A program made the translations under genes and the position numbers. 39,746 nt of DNA from Gammaproteobacteria bacterium (GTDB lineage Bacteria > Pseudomonadota > Gammaproteobacteria > DSM-16500): assembly GCA_013288815.1 (NCBI GenBank), contig JABDBD010000026.1:1-39746 (forward strand). The letters run 5' to 3'. How positions within the stretch are numbered: the stretch's first letter is position 1; each line of letters starts with the position of its first letter. The notes beneath the pieces were generated by a model. The model had not been told where the DNA came from. It saw only the letters and a list, made by a program, of their open reading frames with translations, and did no database searches. This document shows positions 32,765-39,746 of this stretch, piece by piece.

Positions 32765-34771
32765 ATGAAACAAGTTTGCCACGCATTGATTGCGCTAATT
32801 TCTGCCATTAGCGTGCTTATAAGCTCTAGCAGCGTAGCTGAAGGACAGGTTAAAACACCTCCAGCACGGCAACAAAGCCTCTCCATACCTGCTGATACTT
32901 CAGACAGCACTCCTGGCAAAGGCCGCCTTTGGAATTTGCAAGATGCTGATATTTTGAGTGTAATCAATGAAGTATCTCTTGAAACTGGGAAAAATTTTGT
33001 CGTGGATCCACGCGTAAGCGGCAAAATTTCATTAATTTCCAGCAAGCCCATTAAACCCGCTGAAGTCTATGATGTATTCTTATCCATACTTGAATTATTG
33101 GGTTACTCCGCTGTTGAAAGCGGCAATATTGTCAAAGTCGTGCCTAACATGGAAAGCGGCGAAATGGCAACTCGCGTTGCCAATTCAACCAGCCCAGGGC
33201 ATGGAAATGAAGTTGTGGTGCGCGTTATCCCCCTTGAAAACGTATCAGCCATGCAAGTTTTACCTGTCATTCGGCCCATGCTTCCTCAGTGGAGCAATAT
33301 TTCCAGCTATGCACCAGGCAACGTTTTGATACTGGTCGGCCACGCAGCAAATTTGAATCGCATCATCAAAATCATTAAAAATTTAGATACCGCCACGACA
33401 AATGGCATTGAAGTTGTCCCATTACATCAAGCTTCTGCTAGTCAAATTGCCATCGTACTCAGCAATTTGCAAAATGCTGGCCGCGCCGCAGGAGAAAACT
33501 CATCTGTTTCTGTTGCCGCAGATGAACGCACCAACAGTATTTTGTTAAGCGGAAGTAAGGCCGCGCGCATGCATATGCGTATGTTAATTTCTCAATTAGA
33601 TGGGCCTATGGCTGGCTCACAGGGAAATACTGAGGTTATTTATTTACGTTACTTGCAAGCAAAAACCTTAGCACCTGTCATCGGAAAAATTGCTCAAAAC
33701 ATTTTGCGCACGGGCGTCGACTCGACTACAACTACACCAGCTATTCCCGCGATCATCGGCGGAAAATCTAAAGAAGTCACCCCTGAGAATCAAACAAATA
33801 TTCAAGCTGAAAACAATACGAATGCATTAATTATTACAGCCCCACCTACACTCATGAAATCTTTAAAAAGTATTGTTGCTAAACTCGATATTCGCCCAGC
33901 CCAAGTATTAGTAGAAGGTATCATTGTTGAAATCAATCAAGACGATTTAAATAACTTAGGCATACAATGGGGTTCGCGCTCAAATCCCAATGCTGATGGA
34001 AGCGCACAAGGCGCTTCTAGCGAAGTCTCTTTCCCGCCTTTAGGTGAAGGCACTTTGGGTATTATTCCTAGCACACAGATTAAAGCTATTCTCAGCATGC
34101 TAGAAAATAAAACCGGCGTAAATATCTTATCGACACCTTCTGTCGTTGTACTCGATAATCAAAAGGCTATTTTAAAAGTCGGGCAAGATGTTCCTTTTCA
34201 AAATGGAACTTATGCAACAACGGGAACAACAGGTACTGTCACACCGTTTAATACCATCGAAACAAAACCCGTGGTCTTAGAGTTAGATGTGATTCCGCAA
34301 ATTAATTTGGGTAACGCAGTACGACTCAAATTGAATTTGAAAAATGATAGCTTACAAAACCCTGACAATCCGGGGTTAAATCCTATTATCAGAATTAGCC
34401 AAATTTCAAATACTGTTCTTGTCAACAGCGAAGATGTCTTAGTCATTGGTGGATTAATCAGTAATAACATTACCGAACGTACGGATAAAATTCCTATTAT
34501 TGGCGATATTCCTGTCGTAGGATTACTTTTCCAACATAAAGCCCGCAAGTTAGAAAAGCGAAACTTAGTGGCGTTCATTAAGCCTGTTATTATTCATAAT
34601 TCTTGCGATTCCAATCAAATTACGAATACGAAATACGATAATATTCGCCAACGTCAAATTGATTGGCCTGTCAATTTATCCGAACCTGGTGAACAGAAAC
34701 TACAAAATATTTTACCGTTATGGAAAAATTCTGTAGCACTGCCAAAGCCTTTTGAAGATTCTGCAAAATGA
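32765..34771 (+). CDS. gspD: Type II secretion secretin GspD
   Basis: GspD forms the outer-membrane channel of the type II secretion system. The 668-residue product has a signal peptide (MKQVCHALIALISAISVLIS), an N0 domain (WNLQDADILSVINEVSLETG), N1-N3 domains with the repeated VVPLHQASASQIAIVLSNLQ type, and a secretin domain with AQVLVEGIIVEINQDD, GVNILSTPSVVVLDNQKA, KVGQDVPFQ and the C-terminal LVIGGLISNNITERTDKIP. All match the LspD/GspD family. The stop overlaps the gspE ATG by four bases, so the operon is tightly coupled. Confidence 0.97.
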   Translation: MKQVCHALIALISAISVLISSSSVAEGQVKTPPARQQSLSIPADTSDSTPGKGRLWNLQDADILSVINEVSLETGKNFVVDPRVSGKISLISSKPIKPAEVYDVFLSILELLGYSAVESGNIVKVVPNMESGEMATRVANSTSPGHGNEVVVRVIPLENVSAMQVLPVIRPMLPQWSNISSYAPGNVLILVGHAANLNRIIKIIKNLDTATTNGIEVVPLHQASASQIAIVLSNLQNAGRAAGENSSVSVAADERTNSILLSGSKAARMHMRMLISQLDGPMAGSQGNTEVIYLRYLQAKTLAPVIGKIAQNILRTGVDSTTTTPAIPAIIGGKSKEVTPENQTNIQAENNTNALIITAPPTLMKSLKSIVAKLDIRPAQVLVEGIIVEINQDDLNNLGIQWGSRSNPNADGSAQGASSEVSFPPLGEGTLGIIPSTQIKAILSMLENKTGVNILSTPSVVVLDNQKAILKVGQDVPFQNGTYATTGTTGTVTPFNTIETKPVVLELDVIPQINLGNAVRLKLNLKNDSLQNPDNPGLNPIIRISQISNTVLVNSEDVLVIGGLISNNITERTDKIPIIGDIPVVGLLFQHKARKLEKRNLVAFIKPVIIHNSCDSNQITNTKYDNIRQRQIDWPVNLSEPGEQKLQNILPLWKNSVALPKPFEDSAK

Positions 34772-36240
34772 CAACCACTTCATCAGCCATCATCCCATTT
34801 ACTTTTGCAAAGCGCCATGGCGTGATGGTTTCTAACATAGAAGAGGGTGTTGCCAAAATTTTTTATAAAGATAAGCCTAGCGCAGTTGTGCTGACCGAGT
34901 TGCGCAGACATCTCAGCATGCCTTTACAATTAACGCAAGTGGATGAAGAGACGTTTAGCAAACTACTCGTCAAATCTTACGAAACAGATAGCAATACGGC
35001 CATGCAAATGGCTGAGGATATGGGCGAAGAGTTTGATCTCTTTAATCTGATGCAAGAACTCCCTAAGCCTGAAGATTTACTTGAAACTCAAGATGACGCG
35101 CCCATTATTCGATTACTTAATGCATTATTAAGTGAAGCCATCAAAGAAGCGGCGTCTGATGTGCATATTGAAACTTTTGAAGATCGTGTACTCGTGCGAT
35201 TTCGAATTGATGGAATATTAAGAGAAGTATTAGAACCTCAACGCATTCTTGCACCCTTAATTGTTTCACGCATTAAAGTCATGGCAAAATTAGATATCGC
35301 AGAAAAACGCTTACCACAAGATGGTCGTATTACCTTACGCATTGGCGGACATCTTGTAGACGTCCGCGTATCCACAATGCCAACCAGTCACGGTGAGCGC
35401 GTTGTGTTACGCTTGCTTGATAAGCAAAGCGCACGTTTAGATCTTGCTGAATTAGGCATGCATGCTAGCACACTCGAATTAATGCAAAAAATTATTTCTA
35501 TCCCACATGGTATCATGTTGGTGACGGGTCCAACCGGCTCAGGCAAAACTACCACGCTATACGCAGCGCTTGTCACACTTAACAATCAAAGTCGCAACAT
35601 TTTAACGGTTGAAGACCCGATCGAATATGATTTGCCGGGAATAGGTCAAACACAAGTTAATTACAAAGTAAACATGTCGTTTGCAAAAGGTTTACGCGCC
35701 ATATTACGACAAGATCCCGATATCGTCATGGTTGGAGAAATCCGTGATGTCGATACAGCTCAAATTGCTATTCAAGCGAGCTTAACAGGGCATTTGGTAT
35801 TATCAACTTTACACACCAATAGTGCTATTGGAGCAATCACACGTTTAGATGATATGGGTATCGAACCTTTTTTATTAGCATCCAGCTTGATCGGTGTATT
35901 AGCTCAGCGTTTAATTCGATTACTTTGTACCTATTGCAAAGTATCAGAACCTGCAAGCAATGCTGAATGCGATGCACTGAATGTTACAGAAGCAACTATT
36001 TGCCGTCCTGTTGGTTGCGCACACTGCAAGCAAACAGGCTACAGTGGACGCAGTGGTATTTATGAACTGATTGCTATTGATGAAAACATGCGGACAATGA
36101 TTCATGACAAAGCGCCCGAGCAACACATTAAGCAGTATGCACGCACGTTATTTCCAAGCATGCGGCAAGATGGTTTTTTACGAGTTCTTTCCGGACACAC
36201 CTCATTAGAAGAAATTTTACGCGTCACTAGCGAGGAATAA
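34768..36240 (+). CDS. gspE: Type II secretion ATPase GspE
   Basis: GspE is the cytoplasmic hexameric ATPase powering pseudopilus assembly. The 490-residue product has the N1E/N2E region, SDVHIETFEDRVLVRFRIDG, Walker A GPTGSGKTT (254-262), Asp box VEDPIEYDLPGIGQTQV, Walker B RQDPDIVMVGEIRD, His box TLHTNSAIGAI, and the zinc tetracysteine LLCTYCK ... GCAHCK (387, 390, 417, 420). The ATG at 34768 overlaps the gspD stop (ATGA). Followed by gspF after one base. Confidence 0.97.
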   Translation: MTTTSSAIIPFTFAKRHGVMVSNIEEGVAKIFYKDKPSAVVLTELRRHLSMPLQLTQVDEETFSKLLVKSYETDSNTAMQMAEDMGEEFDLFNLMQELPKPEDLLETQDDAPIIRLLNALLSEAIKEAASDVHIETFEDRVLVRFRIDGILREVLEPQRILAPLIVSRIKVMAKLDIAEKRLPQDGRITLRIGGHLVDVRVSTMPTSHGERVVLRLLDKQSARLDLAELGMHASTLELMQKIISIPHGIMLVTGPTGSGKTTTLYAALVTLNNQSRNILTVEDPIEYDLPGIGQTQVNYKVNMSFAKGLRAILRQDPDIVMVGEIRDVDTAQIAIQASLTGHLVLSTLHTNSAIGAITRLDDMGIEPFLLASSLIGVLAQRLIRLLCTYCKVSEPASNAECDALNVTEATICRPVGCAHCKQTGYSGRSGIYELIAIDENMRTMIHDKAPEQHIKQYARTLFPSMRQDGFLRVLSGHTSLEEILRVTSEE

Positions 36241-36241
36241 T

Positions 36242-37474
36242 ATGTCAGTCTTTCACTATCTCGCTATCAATCAAAAAGGTGAAAAACAAAAAGGCATGAT
36301 GGAAGCTGAAAACAGCAAACATTGCCGACAATTATTGCGCGATAAAAATCTCATTCCCATCGAAGTCACTGCTGCTCATCAAAAAAAACAAAAACTGGGC
36401 GAAAAAAAAATTAAATCAAAAAGCTTAGCTAATCAAGCTATGAATAACAAAGAGTTATCATTAATCACCCGACAATTAGCAACGTTATTTGCTGCAGGTT
36501 TGCCTGTCGAAGAAGTATTAACAGCCGTTGCTGAACAAACCGAAAAACAACGCACGCGAAGCTTGATCTCGTCTGTCAGGAGTCGTGTTCTTGAGGGATA
36601 TTCCTTAGCAAATGCGTTTCGAGATTTTCCTCGTGCTTTTTCGCCTTTGTATTGTTCCACTGTCACTGCTGGCGAAAAATCAGGTCATCTGGACATCGTT
36701 TTACAACGTCTTGCGGACTACACTGAACAGCAATATCAAATGAAACAAAAAATTCAAAACGCATTAATTTATCCTGGCATTATGGTTTGTGTATCCATCA
36801 GCATTGTCGGTTTTTTGTTAGAGTATGTCGTTCCCAAAATGGTTTCTGTTTATAGCAACGTTGGACAAGCGCTTCCTGGCATTACTCAATTTTTAATTAG
36901 CATTAGTGCTGGCATCAAAAGCTATGGAATATTTTTATTATTGGCTCTTATTGCCGGTGTTTTTATTTTTCGTCGTCATTTCAAAAACAATTTAACGTTC
37001 CGCGAGAAAGTACAACATCTTTGGCTGAAAATTCCATTAATAGGCAATGCAACTAAAATTATAAACACAGCACGTTTTGCACGCACGTTTGCGATACTTT
37101 CCTCTGCCGGGGTTTCAGTATTAGAAGCAATGGGAATCTCTGCGCAACTTATTACAAATATTCCCATTCGCAAAGCAGTAGAAGATGCAACAAGCCGCAT
37201 TCGAGAAGGTGCGAATATTCATCTCGCATTAAAACAAACACGCTATTTTCCACCGATGAGTATTCACCTTATTGCCAGCGGCGAATCCAGCGGCCAACTT
37301 GAAAACATGTTAGAACGTGCCGCGAACAATCAAGACAACAGTATTAAACAATTGATTGATACTGGACTGACTTTATTTGAACCCGCAATTATTTTAATTA
37401 TGGGCGCTGTCGTTTTATTTATTGTACTTGCTATATTACTGCCAATTTTTCAGCTAGATCAGCTGACTGGGTAA
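36242..37474 (+). CDS. gspF: Type II secretion inner-membrane platform protein GspF
   Basis: GspF is the polytopic inner-membrane platform of the pseudopilus. The 410-residue product has an N-terminal cytoplasmic part (MSVFHYLAINQKGEKQKGMM), two T2SSF domains (LITRQLATLFAAGLPVEEVL and RFARTFAILSSAGVSVLEAM), and three membrane segments at about 170-190, 220-240 and 380-400. Length is normal. It directly follows gspE. The next gsp gene, gspG, is 2.2 kb away with a family A repeat and four minus-strand genes between. Confidence 0.96.
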   Translation: MSVFHYLAINQKGEKQKGMMEAENSKHCRQLLRDKNLIPIEVTAAHQKKQKLGEKKIKSKSLANQAMNNKELSLITRQLATLFAAGLPVEEVLTAVAEQTEKQRTRSLISSVRSRVLEGYSLANAFRDFPRAFSPLYCSTVTAGEKSGHLDIVLQRLADYTEQQYQMKQKIQNALIYPGIMVCVSISIVGFLLEYVVPKMVSVYSNVGQALPGITQFLISISAGIKSYGIFLLLALIAGVFIFRRHFKNNLTFREKVQHLWLKIPLIGNATKIINTARFARTFAILSSAGVSVLEAMGISAQLITNIPIRKAVEDATSRIREGANIHLALKQTRYFPPMSIHLIASGESSGQLENMLERAANNQDNSIKQLIDTGLTLFEPAIILIMGAVVLFIVLAILLPIFQLDQLTG

Positions 37475-37495
37475 TTTACTTTATTAGGAATTGTA

Positions 37496-37675
37496 GGGTC
37501 TGTTTACATTTGGTTTGTGGATTCAAAAATCGTTCAGAAATGCCAGATTTTTGCGGCCCGGAGCGAAAAAACCGGAGGCGTGCTTATTGCACGCTGAGGA
37601 TTTTTGAGTGAGGAAGCGCAAAAAGATGGTGTTTATGAAGGATTTTTGGGCCGCAAACCAAATGTAAACAGACCC
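37496..37675. repeat. Palindromic element, family A copy 3 (180 bp)
   Basis: The ends are GGGTCTGTTTACATTTGGTT and its inverse (22 bp or more, ending TGTAAACAGACCC), flanked by TA on both sides, as for Tc1/mariner-IS630 type insertion. The part near the left end carries the inverted centre of copy 2 (AAATCGTTCAGAAATGCCAG). It is longer than copies 1 and 2 by an extra GC-rich block. It lies right after gspF. Non-coding. Confidence 0.87.
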
Positions 37676-37721
37676 TAATCCCTGCCCCTGCATAAACATG
37701 CCGGGGCGAGAATAAGAGAGT

Positions 37722-38114
37722 TTATTGCGGAGCGGTTGTTGTCTCTGGCGCTTTTTCTGATTGAGTAGCGGCTGGTTTTTGCATATCAGGGTGCTCTGCA
37801 CCTTGTTCTTTTTCCATGTGTTCTTTCATGCGCTCTTCACGTCTTTTCATTCTTTCTTCGCGTAACGTCATCCTGTCTTCACGCAGCTTCATTCTTTCCA
37901 TCTTCATTTTTTCTCTTTCTTCTTTCATTTTTTCATGTTCAGCCTGCATTTTTGGATTAGCCGCGGGCATTTGATCATTTGCTGCGGGCATTGGTTGCGT
38001 ACCAGCCGCTGGCATTTGAGAGTTGCCTGAAGGCATATTATCATCTGCAAAAATGGGGGAAACTGCGAAAGAAACCAAACAAGATACGGCAACAACTGCG
38101 AACTGCTTAAGCAT
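37722..38114 (-). CDS. Secreted Met/Glu/Arg/Lys-rich repeat protein (130 aa)
   Basis: I recognise no family. A signal peptide (MLKQFAVVAVSCLVSFAVSP, cut after FADD-like site near residue 24) is followed by MPAAN/MPAAG repeats (about 28-55) and a highly charged stretch (about 58-100) of seven-residue units such as EREKMKM, REDRMTL, REERMKR, probably a coiled coil. The tail is Pro/Thr-rich. Periplasmic or outer-surface location is likely. Its composition is low-complexity, so homology would be hard to prove. It stands between the family A repeat and the 258-aa gene on the same strand. Confidence 0.75.
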   Translation of the reverse strand: MLKQFAVVAVSCLVSFAVSPIFADDNMPSGNSQMPAAGTQPMPAANDQMPAANPKMQAEHEKMKEEREKMKMERMKLREDRMTLREERMKRREERMKEHMEKEQGAEHPDMQKPAATQSEKAPETTTAPQ

Positions 38115-38154
38115 ACGACTCTCCCTAGTTAAGTTAAAATTCCTTTAATACCCC

Positions 38155-38931
38155 TTAATCAATAATATCGATATCCATACCACCAAACACTTGCTCGACC
38201 GTTTCATCAACTGCATCCGCTAAGGTGTATCCAGTATCACCAAACCAGCGTTTTATGGCAACTAATTCACGGCCGCGTAAGAAAATATAAAAACTTAAGA
38301 AAATAATGTCAGACTGCACTTCATCATGAAACTCAAACAGATATCGTTCAGCATAGGGCAAACGTTTTTTAGCTTCAGTCAGTGTGTACTCTTGCAGAAT
38401 CAACAAAGCCTCTTCTGCTGTCGTTGCATTTTCACATTGTTCTTGGACAAGATGATAATCAGAAATACGCTGATGCAAAATGCGATCTAATTCATCTTCT
38501 TTAAAAAGCTCTGTGAATCCATGCGGCAAACGCTCATCAATAGCAAACACCTTATTGATGAAATCAACATGGTGAACACATGCAATCAAGGGATCAATCA
38601 TTCGATGAAAAAAAGGAACAGCTAAACAAGCACGCTTAAATGAAGGTAAATTAATATAAATTGTATCACCTTTTACGGTAATGGTACCCAATCTAACGGG
38701 GTGGTCTTGATTTCGTTTGAAAGTATCTACCGACTCAAAGTGTACATCATCGCACTCACCTTTCCAAAACCAACTCCATGTATCGCCATTAGGGGTTTTG
38801 GTTGTACATTCTAACTTGTCTAAAATTTCAAAAATTTTATCTTTCTGAAACAAAATATAAGTTAAACGCAAAGGTTGATAAGCTTCACCGGTTTCAACAG
38901 TTAAAAACGGTTTCTGCAACCGATCAAACAT
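38155..38931 (-). CDS. Conserved-looking cytoplasmic protein of unknown function (258 aa)
   Basis: Not recognised. It begins MFDRLQKPFLTVETGEAYQP and is a soluble mixed alpha/beta protein with no signal peptide or membrane segment; one hydrophobic stretch, SDIIFLSFYIFLRGRELVAI, is in the C-terminal part. Aromatic residues are frequent (WSWFWKGE, PFFHRMID). It ends with an acidic tail (GGMDIDIID). The composition and codon use look like the neighbours, so it seems a genuine gene. It is one of four minus-strand genes inserted between gspF and gspG; no link to secretion is seen. Confidence 0.75.
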   Translation of the reverse strand: MFDRLQKPFLTVETGEAYQPLRLTYILFQKDKIFEILDKLECTTKTPNGDTWSWFWKGECDDVHFESVDTFKRNQDHPVRLGTITVKGDTIYINLPSFKRACLAVPFFHRMIDPLIACVHHVDFINKVFAIDERLPHGFTELFKEDELDRILHQRISDYHLVQEQCENATTAEEALLILQEYTLTEAKKRLPYAERYLFEFHDEVQSDIIFLSFYIFLRGRELVAIKRWFGDTGYTLADAVDETVEQVFGGMDIDIID

Positions 38932-38958
38932 GCCCGTCTCCTAAAGTTACACCTCATC

Positions 38959-39180
38959 CTACATACTAAGTCTATACGCATTCCCTAATTCAGAATTATT
39001 ATCTAACTCTGGGGCAGCAGCTATTGCTACAGGTTGCTCTTGTCGAGAATTTCTTAAATTAGTTGCTAATTGAGCATAGGAAGCTAATTTACTTTCAATT
39101 CCTTGGCACACTTGTCCTAACACATTTTCATCTAAATCAGATCGTATTCCCAGTGTAACTAAACGTAATTGACTACTCAT
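38959..39180 (-). CDS. Small protein of unknown function (73 aa)
   Basis: It begins MSSQLRLVTLGIRSDLDENV, is hydrophilic and probably helical, and ends in a Asn/Glu-rich part. The Shine-Dalgarno sequence is weak (GAG seven or more bases upstream). It lies 42 bases after the 77-aa gene and 27 bases before the 258-aa gene, so the three may form one unit. No family is recognised. Confidence 0.5.
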   Translation of the reverse strand: MSSQLRLVTLGIRSDLDENVLGQVCQGIESKLASYAQLATNLRNSRQEQPVAIAAAPELDNNSELGNAYRLSM

Positions 39181-39222
39181 CTATTTATCTCACTCTTCGT
39201 TAAAGTTAAACAACTCAACCAG

Positions 39223-39456
39223 TTACGTACTGCTTCCAGGCCTATTTTGGGCACCATTATTGTTCTCATTATTGTTCTCATTTTGACTCTTATTCGTAAG
39301 ATCGACATTTTGATTAAGCAACTGACTTGTTTGGTCTATAATGCCTCGATTAATAGCAGCAGCCGTTTTTGGGTCAAAAACTTCTTTAGCCACATTTGTT
39401 TCATGTTTAGGGCTAACAACGCGTGTTAAAGTTTGTACTCTATTTTTGTCTACCAT
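39223..39456 (-). CDS. Small Asn-rich protein of unknown function (77 aa)
   Basis: It begins MVDKNRVQTLTRVVSPKHET and contains FDPKTAAAINRGIIDQTSQL, then an Asn/Glu-rich low-complexity tail (SQNENNNENNNGAQNRPG). A strong Shine-Dalgarno GGAGGGG stands five to six bases before the ATG, which supports the start. No signal peptide or membrane segment. It is the first gene of the minus-strand group between gspF and gspG. No known family is recognised. Confidence 0.6.
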   Translation of the reverse strand: MVDKNRVQTLTRVVSPKHETNVAKEVFDPKTAAAINRGIIDQTSQLLNQNVDLTNKSQNENNNENNNGAQNRPGSST

Positions 39457-39617
39457 TTTATCCCCTCCTCGAGGCTCATGGATGCTTGATTACATTTTAG
39501 CCTATATCCACGAAATAGCAATTATTTTATGATTATTTTTTAGAAGGTATTTTCATATTTTACCAAGTTATTTGGTATGATATACCCCTTCTATTATCTT
39601 TATTTTAGTCCATCATT

Positions 39618-39634
39618 CTTAATGTAGTCTTAAC
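39618..39634 (+). promoter_or_regulatory. Possible PmrA-type repeat upstream of gspG
   Basis: CTTAAT-GTAGT-CTTAAC has 11-bp spacing. A TATAAT follows at 39639-39644, only four bases later, and the gspG ATG at 39648 would then lie at or before the expected transcription start. The geometry differs from the two strong sites, so this may be chance. Confidence 0.35.
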
Positions 39635-39647
39635 CGGATATAATTGC

Positions 39648-39746
39648 ATGAATAAATTGAAAAAATCAAGACCAAGCTTGAAAAAAGTTAAGGGGTTCAC
39701 TTTAATCGAAGTCATGGTTGTCGTCGTCATTTTAGGCATCCTGGCT
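39648..39746 (+). CDS. gspG: Type II secretion major pseudopilin GspG (3' end cut by window)
   Basis: Only the first 33 codons are visible. They show a basic leader (MNKLKKSRPSLKKVKG) and the prepilin motif GFTLIEVMVVVVILGILA, where prepilin peptidase cuts after Gly and methylates Phe. This exact hydrophobic stretch is typical of GspG. The ATG at 39648 has only a weak CGGA upstream. Because it begins so close to a TATAAT, the promoter arrangement is unclear. It continues beyond the window, probably into gspH-K. Confidence 0.92.
   Translation, partial: MNKLKKSRPSLKKVKGFTLIEVMVVVVILGILA

Noticed and set aside
1-39746. CRISPR array, rRNA genes, intact transposase or prophage
   Set aside because: No regularly spaced direct repeats, rRNA stretches, transposase or phage structural genes were seen on either strand; the repeats present are isolated palindromes.

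Overview
The window comes from an AT-rich gammaproteobacterium, most likely of the order Legionellales (Legionella, Coxiellaceae or a Berkiella/Aquicella-like lineage). I infer this from the gene content: System I cytochrome c maturation, HemJ, a type II secretion locus in Lsp style, two secreted M4 metalloproteases, periplasmic Cu/Zn superoxide dismutase, and a lysine/alanine-rich histone H1-like protein. Several large genes of unknown function also have promoters with PmrA-type CTTAA/TTAAG repeats on an exact 11-bp period. No species can be named from the sequence alone.

Layout. 1-3162: end of a ccm operon (ccmF-ccmG-ccmH-short ccmI), genes overlapping by 1 to 4 bases. 3154-4589: erpA (minus), a hairpin repeat, then hemJ and a rhodanese. 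4607-8176: three minus-strand genes of unknown function, including a putative HD/PDEase-like protein and a membrane protein. 8245-10840: hemL, a second copy of the hairpin repeat, a short rubredoxin gene, sodC and acyP. 10907-15908: lpxL/htrB-like acyltransferase, marR, H1-like protein, glycosyltransferase, murI and rlmJ. 16093-18780: an 895-residue repeat + SPFH + coiled-coil protein resembling major vault protein in plan. 19006-21339: glycine-zipper lipoprotein, bcp and a ProRS of archaeal/eukaryotic type. 21440-23329: a two-gene minus operon whose second product carries a His-Asp-Gln-Cys pattern of CE-clan cysteine proteases. 23521-26514: xthA, apparently with an ATT start, asmA and tRNA-Gly(CCC). 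26772-30302: tandem M4 proteases. 30536-32300: NIF3/YqfO-like domain and sbcB. 32765-37474: gspD-gspE-gspF. 37722-39456: four minus-strand unknown genes. 39648 to the end: start of gspG.

How it fits together. GspD/E/F/G build a type II secretion system, and the two M4 proteases 2-6 kb away are plausible substrates. Three large proteins or operons of unknown function (8176 minus, 16093 plus, 23329 minus) share the same kind of promoter repeat. The repeats at 15987-16024 and 23395-23411 lie exactly 10 bp from a good -10 box. This suggests one regulon, possibly of host-directed effectors; no secretion signal was tested.

The genome also carries small palindromic elements: three copies of a GGGTCTGTTGACA-ended element, two copies of a CCTCTCCCCTTGTGGGAGAGG hairpin element, and two single long palindromes. 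They fill most of the longer intergenic gaps.
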